A stretch of DNA of 14,837 nt from Chloromonas sp. AAM2 (lineage: Eukaryota; Chlorophyta; Chlorophyceae; Chlamydomonadales; Chlamydomonadaceae): the NCBI GenBank assembly GCA_004335635.1, contig QAXH01006223.1:4439-19275 (forward strand), given 5' to 3'. Shown piece by piece: positions 10,861 through 14,837 of the stretch. The translations under genes were made by a program, and so were the position numbers. Under the pieces are notes generated by a model. That model did no database searches. It saw only the letters and a list, made by a program, of their open reading frames with translations, and had not been told where the DNA came from. The first letter of the stretch is position 1; the number at the start of each line of letters is the position of its first letter.

Positions 10861-11276
10861 CTTCTTTTTTCAGAATCCACCGCCTATTCAAACACATCAT
10901 TTACCACCCATATGCTGCAAACCTGCTACTGTTGTGCGCACAGTGCGTCTGAAGTGCCGTGGCAAGATGCACGAGGGAGAGCAGTTCATGCTGTACAGTT
11001 TGACAGCTGACATAATGCCTTCTCTCTGATTGAACAAACAGCTGACCTAACGCTTCTCAGGTTCAATCAAGAAGCCATGTAATCAAGCCCAGCTCCAGGG
11101 CCACTGGCTCTCCCTGCTACAGTATCACGTCAGAAGCTGTCCCACGATTCCTAGCTCCTGAAAGGAGTATAGTGAGAGTAGTTCGTGTAGCCCACTTTGT
11201 CACGTTGTAAAAGGAAGCAATCAAGACCCAAAGCGCTTAGCAGTAGTATACCGTCAACACCAGCTGAGTCACGTGG

Positions 11277-14200
11277 TCACCGGTCCATGGAGGACAGGAT
11301 GCGGTCCAACACACTCGGCTCAAGGAGGGTAGGGTCCAGGGATCGCTCAACGCCAGCGCTCACAACCTCATCCAACAAGCTGTCAACCACCTGCGACAAA
11401 CACAGCACGTGTGGCACATGGGCAGGCACCCTTCATGCATGAGCTGTGCCTCAGAACAGCTGCTCCAACTGAACTGAAGGCTTTGCTCACCAAAATACGA
11501 CTGCCCCCTGCTGCCTTGCCACTGTTGTGCCTAGTATGCTTTGCCACACTTGTCTGTACCTGCTGCGTCCTGCCGCCTGAGAAACGTCTCAGTAACGGCC
11601 TGAGGTGGTGGCAGTCCAGTTGTAACTGCTGCAGCCCTGCCCTGCCCAGCGTCTGAAGGCGAATGCACTCCACCAGGGATTTGAGGCCCACGCCCGCTAC
11701 ACCTCCTAGGATTGCCGCCTGCATAGAAAACCGCGATTTTCAACGCTTCAGATGGAGGTGGAGACACTATCGGTGCACCCCGTGAGCACAACAGACAGCG
11801 CAAACAGAATGTACAGATGTGGTAATGCAAACCCAGTCGCACTGGCTTCCCAGCCCAGGCCATGGATATCTTTTCCATTCTGAACAAGCCCAAGGCAAGG
11901 AACAGGCCAACCCACACATTTCCCTTCCTTTTGTTATCTGGCAAAGTGCAGTGTCCGGCTTACCTGTGTGAACTGCACAGTCTCGCCAAACACCTTGACC
12001 TTCTCTCGGAAGATCTTGGCCAGGTTGCGCTCCACATTGCCAGTCTGCAACAGCAGCCACGTGCAGCATGTGCATTGCTACGTGAAAAACGTGCAGCTTA
12101 AGGCAGGAGCCCTCTTTCTGAGCAGGGCGTGCAATTCTTGGACCTTGATCAGGCACGGCCTGCTGATGTTCAACTCTTGCTGGGCATAACCCACTGGTCC
12201 ACCATGGTGTGCCTACTGGATGATTCATTGAAGAGCATGTTAACTCAGAAAGTGAATAGTTCAATGATCAGAGAGCGGAGTGAGGGTCCTGCTACTAGCG
12301 CGTCGTACCTCGAGCAGAAGGCTTGCTCCAAATCCTCGCTCATTGCGAGTTGCGTTTGATGCCGGAGCAACAGCAGCGACGTCTGCACATGCAAAGCCAT
12401 CAGTCATCGGATCGTCCCATAGCATCACCACAAACAGGAGGACTGCTAATGGACTTCACCAGATGACCCTGCCACGATGATACTGCATGCACATCATAAG
12501 CATTATGGTCACTAACATGGCATTCCCAGGTCTGCTCAGAAGGGTGCTTTCACCGCATGACCTGCCCAGCCGAGCCTGCCCTGCCCAACCGAGCACAGTG
12601 GACATTTGGGATCAATCCAAGCGGCTGTTGTACCACTCCATGCAGTGCATCCATCCGATGCAGCCTATGCCATGCAGCCTGCCCTATGTACCTGTGCGCC
12701 TGCCGCTGTCGTCCACTAGCTGCACCACCTCGGCCTCCGCCCTGCCCAGCCGCTCAACCAACAGATCACACACGGGTCTGGGGCCGCGTGGCTCCTGCAC
12801 ACAAGAGCAACACGCACTGCTTCTTGACGTTTTGGTAGAATCATGAATAGTACCAAAGCATGCGTGGTAACCTGTTCACATGTGTGTGGCCTCCTTCTCA
12901 CCTCGTGGTGCATTCTACACCAAGTGCCGTCCATTTGAGTCACATGTGTTTAATTATTTACCATCGTATGTGTTTATTTGCCACATTTCACACTAAAGTG
13001 GCGGGCCGAAAGCGGAATGTAAAAAGCCATCCACTGCGTCGCACTGCATTCCGCTTAGCAAGGTGAACATTCACCCAACTCACCTAATTTCACCCAAAAG
13101 TATCTAATCAGGTTTGAAAAACCCCACCTTGTGGTGCAGCCAGCTTGTTGCCGCCACGCTCCTGCGTACCATGAGGCTCAGCTGCCGCCCGTGCAGCTCA
13201 ACAAACGCACCCAGCAGCGTGGAGGAGGTGGCAGCCAGACGACGGGCCACCTGAAACAACGGAATAGAAACGGACAAGAAACGGACGCATAAGGTCACTT
13301 TGTAATGCTTTTGTTGCGACACTGCATTCACAAGCTGGTACTCTGACATTTGATACATTTGAGCCAATGCTTATGTGCTTGAGTGTCTAGTGCTAGTGCT
13401 GTTTGTCATGCAAAGGGTCGGCTGAGTGAACACCTCCAGCTGCACCTCCCGCAGGCTCATGCGAGGTTTAAACCAGACACGCTCAGGCTCTCCCCCTCGC
13501 TCACTCACCGACGCCTTGTCCACACCCCCGCCGCTCCCTCTCCACCTTTCCCCTTTCCCCACGCACAGACACACATGCACGCAATCGCACCCCCCCATCC
13601 CCTCACTCCAATCCAATCAACTCCCCCCACACACACACTCAACGTGACATATTCTGAGGGGAAATCCTCAATGAGCCTCACCTCCCCAGGAATAAACGCA
13701 GGTGGTGCATCGGGGTTGATCGCCCCCCTGGGCGCCAGCGGCCGCGTGGCGAAAAACCCCGCCAGCTGCTCCATCACGTACGTCACGCTGGTCTGCTCCA
13801 GGAACTGGCACAGCTTGGCCAGCAGCAGCATCAGCCCGGACTTGTAGGTGTCGGCGCTGCCCGGCTTGACCGCAGCGGGGCCGGGCAGGTGCGGGGCCAG
13901 CAGCGGGGACGCAACCCAACCCTCCAGCTCCTGAGCACGAGTGCAGGCAGGCAACAGCAAGGAGCCTGAGATTTCAATGCAAGCTTTGATTGGTATTCTT
14001 GCTCAATGCCATCAAGAAGCACAAGGCCATCAAGATGCCATCAACACGTGCAGGCAAGGGACATGATCACATCCATGTACATCCATGTACACATCCATGT
14101 ACGTCCATGTACGTCCATGTACGTCCATGCACGTCCATGTACGTGCTGTGTCTGCCTGATCGTTGGTCACCAGGTCTGTCAACTCGTGTCTGGTTGGCAC

Positions 14201-14654
14201 AGGAGACTGCCCTCCCTCCTCGCTCCTGCCACATGCTCCCTCGCCTTCTCCAGCCCCCTCTCTGTTGCCCCCCTCCGTCCCGAGTTGCCTTGCCCTTCCC
14301 CCTGTTCACCACCCCTTCCCCCTGTTCACAACCCCTCCCCCCTGTTCACAACCCCTCCCCCTGTTCACAACCCCTTTCCCCTGTTCACAACCCCTTCCCC
14401 CTGTTCACAACCCCTTCCCCCTGTTCACAACCCCTTCCCCATTGTTCAACAATGCACGAATATGCACAAAGCTTTTCAAAGACAACAAAAACTCGCATGT
14501 TCCTCACCTCTGCGGCCAGCTCCATGGCCCTCTCCCCCTGGTTCACACTGCTGGTCCTCAGCGCCTCTCTCAGCAGGTCAGACCCGTCGTACTTGACGCC
14601 GCTGACGGCCAAGAAACCGCCCAGCATGTCCAGGAACCAACGCTGGAGGGCGGA
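11277..14654 (-). CDS. VPS51: VPS51, GARP/EARP tethering complex subunit (C-terminal part; 5' exons past the right edge)
   Basis: Nine minus-strand exons are traced: 14654-14508, 13930-13682, 13514-13434 (or from 13487), 13250-13128, 12794-12692, 12382-12309, 12044-11964, 11718-11560 and 11390-11277. They encode about 376 C-terminal residues. VPS51 joins VPS52, VPS53 and VPS54 (GARP) or VPS50 (EARP) to tether endosome-derived vesicles at the trans-Golgi network or recycling endosomes. Diagnostic segments are seen in family order: LLLAKLCQFLEQTSVTYVM, ARRLAATSSTLLGAFVELHG, SLMVRRSVAATSWLHHKEPR, NLAKIFREKVKVFGETVQFT, VECIRLQTLGRAGLQQLQLD and finally SLLDEVVSAGVERSLDPTLL with LEPSVL. The C-terminal segments match both plant and animal VPS51 patterns in spacing. 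The stop is at 11279-11277. The helical-bundle C-terminus is complete. Seven of the eight introns are phase 0; the one at 12383-12691 is phase 1. The start of the third exon is uncertain because no CAG acceptor precedes it. Confidence 0.9.
13010..13075. repeat. Inverted repeats in a VPS51 intron
   Basis: AAGCGGAATG (13010-13019) is mirrored by CATTCCGCTT (13047-13056), a perfect 10-bp stem with a 27-nt loop. Just after it GGTGAA and TTCACC (13062-13075) form a 6-bp stem around two bases. Both lie in the intron 12795-13127. A small decayed transposon end or a chance hairpin are both possible. Confidence 0.6.
14068..14144. repeat. 10-bp minisatellite, about 7.5 copies, in a VPS51 intron
   Basis: The unit TACGTCCATG or TACATCCATG repeats head to tail, with one 2-bp insertion near 14091. 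It lies in the 577-bp intron 13931-14507. Confidence 0.93.
14293..14449. repeat. ~20-bp minisatellite, about eight copies, in a VPS51 intron
   Basis: Units of the form CCCCTTCCCCCTGTTCACAA repeat about eight times, with small length changes in the C-runs. The VPS51 RNA strand is G-rich (GGGGAAGGGG blocks). The array starts about 58 nt inside the intron from the donor at 14507. Confidence 0.95.
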
Positions 14655-14661
14655 CTGAATG

Positions 14662-14745
14662 CACATACACACACATACACACGTACACACACGCAGTGTC
14701 ACGTTTGGCCCATGTTGCCTATTATGTTTGGCCCATGTTGCCTAT
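14662..14745. repeat. CA microsatellite followed by a 23-bp-period duplication
   Basis: Positions 14662-14693 are an AC-rich run with AT and GT interruptions. It lies immediately upstream (sense strand) of the VPS51 acceptor at 14655, where it reads as a TG-rich tract in place of a normal pyrimidine tract. GTTTGGCCCATGTTGCCTAT then occurs at 14703-14722 and again at 14726-14745. Confidence 0.85.
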
Positions 14746-14755
14746 CCACATGCAC

Positions 14756-14837
14756 CAGTAATGATATCATTCGGCACACATTCGGCAGCAGCAGCGCCTC
14801 GCATGGCAGCAGCAGCGCCTCGGTCCGTCGCGACCAT
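14756..14837 (-). CDS. Possible further upstream VPS51 exon (partial)
   Basis: From the right edge the minus strand is open in the phase needed to join the exon at 14654. It would end at a donor reading CTG|GTGCAT (exon end 14756) and encode a leucine-rich, helix-like stretch. It contains a 21-bp duplication (14784-14801 and 14805-14822) that would give two EALLLP units. The donor is weak and I could not confirm homology, so this may be intron. Confidence 0.3.

Larger units (their letters stand above)
9641..11276. other. Intergenic region between the convergent LC8 and VPS51 3' ends
   Basis: About 1.6 kb holds no gene that I can support. It should contain the 3' UTR tail of VPS51 on the right. 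The open frames at 10310-10537 and 10550-11029 (plus) and 9779-10003 (minus) match no family I recognise and lack supporting splice structure. The region has diverged duplications at 9898-9941 and 10702-10860, listed separately. Confidence 0.6.

Noticed and set aside
13383..13847. Plus-strand Pro/Ser/Thr-rich open frame
   Set aside because: It is antisense to two VPS51 exons and the C-rich intron between them.
13990..14658. Plus-strand 222-codon open frame
   Set aside because: It is built from the 10-bp and 20-bp minisatellites and the antisense of a VPS51 exon.

Overview
This window looks like nuclear DNA of a chlorophyte green alga, probably in the Chlamydomonadales/Volvocales. Four lines of evidence point there. 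Every gene is split into short exons with GT-AG introns. TGTAA-type poly(A) signals follow the genes. The LC8 dynein light chain spliced from this window is 91 residues and very close to the Chlamydomonas flagellar protein. A plastid Site-2 protease (EGY2) is also present. No bacterial, organellar, rRNA, tRNA or CRISPR feature was seen. I joined exons by hand from splice sites, reading-phase continuity and protein family patterns.

Layout. (1) Positions 1-2602, minus strand: the 5' part of an SDS22-like leucine-rich-repeat gene (four exons) that runs off the left edge. Its introns are full of minisatellites. (2) 2603-3547: intergenic, no gene seen. (3) 3830-8422, minus strand: a complete eight-exon EGY2-type M50 intramembrane metalloprotease with a plastid transit peptide. 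(4) 8423-8776: a 354-bp spacer between two divergent start codons, presumably a shared promoter region. (5) 8777-9455, plus strand: a complete four-exon LC8 dynein light chain gene (91 aa). (6) 9641-11276: a convergent intergenic stretch with diverged repeats and no gene I can support. (7) 11277-14654 and beyond, minus strand: the 3' nine exons of VPS51, a subunit of the GARP/EARP tethering complexes. Its 5' exons lie off the right edge, and one more exon is possible at 14756-14837.

The genes are ordinary housekeeping or organelle genes: ciliary/dynein transport, plastid proteolysis, endosome-to-Golgi tethering and an unassigned LRR scaffold. They are not a pathway or operon. I found no convincing new biological system. 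What is unusual is the repeat load of the introns. Several minisatellites begin at, or within about 100 nt of, a 5' splice site, and one has triplicated the splice donor itself. Other points worth a check are a stop-free 108-bp intron in frame in EGY2, an almost uniform phase-0 intron pattern in EGY2 and VPS51, and one VPS51 exon with a poor acceptor.
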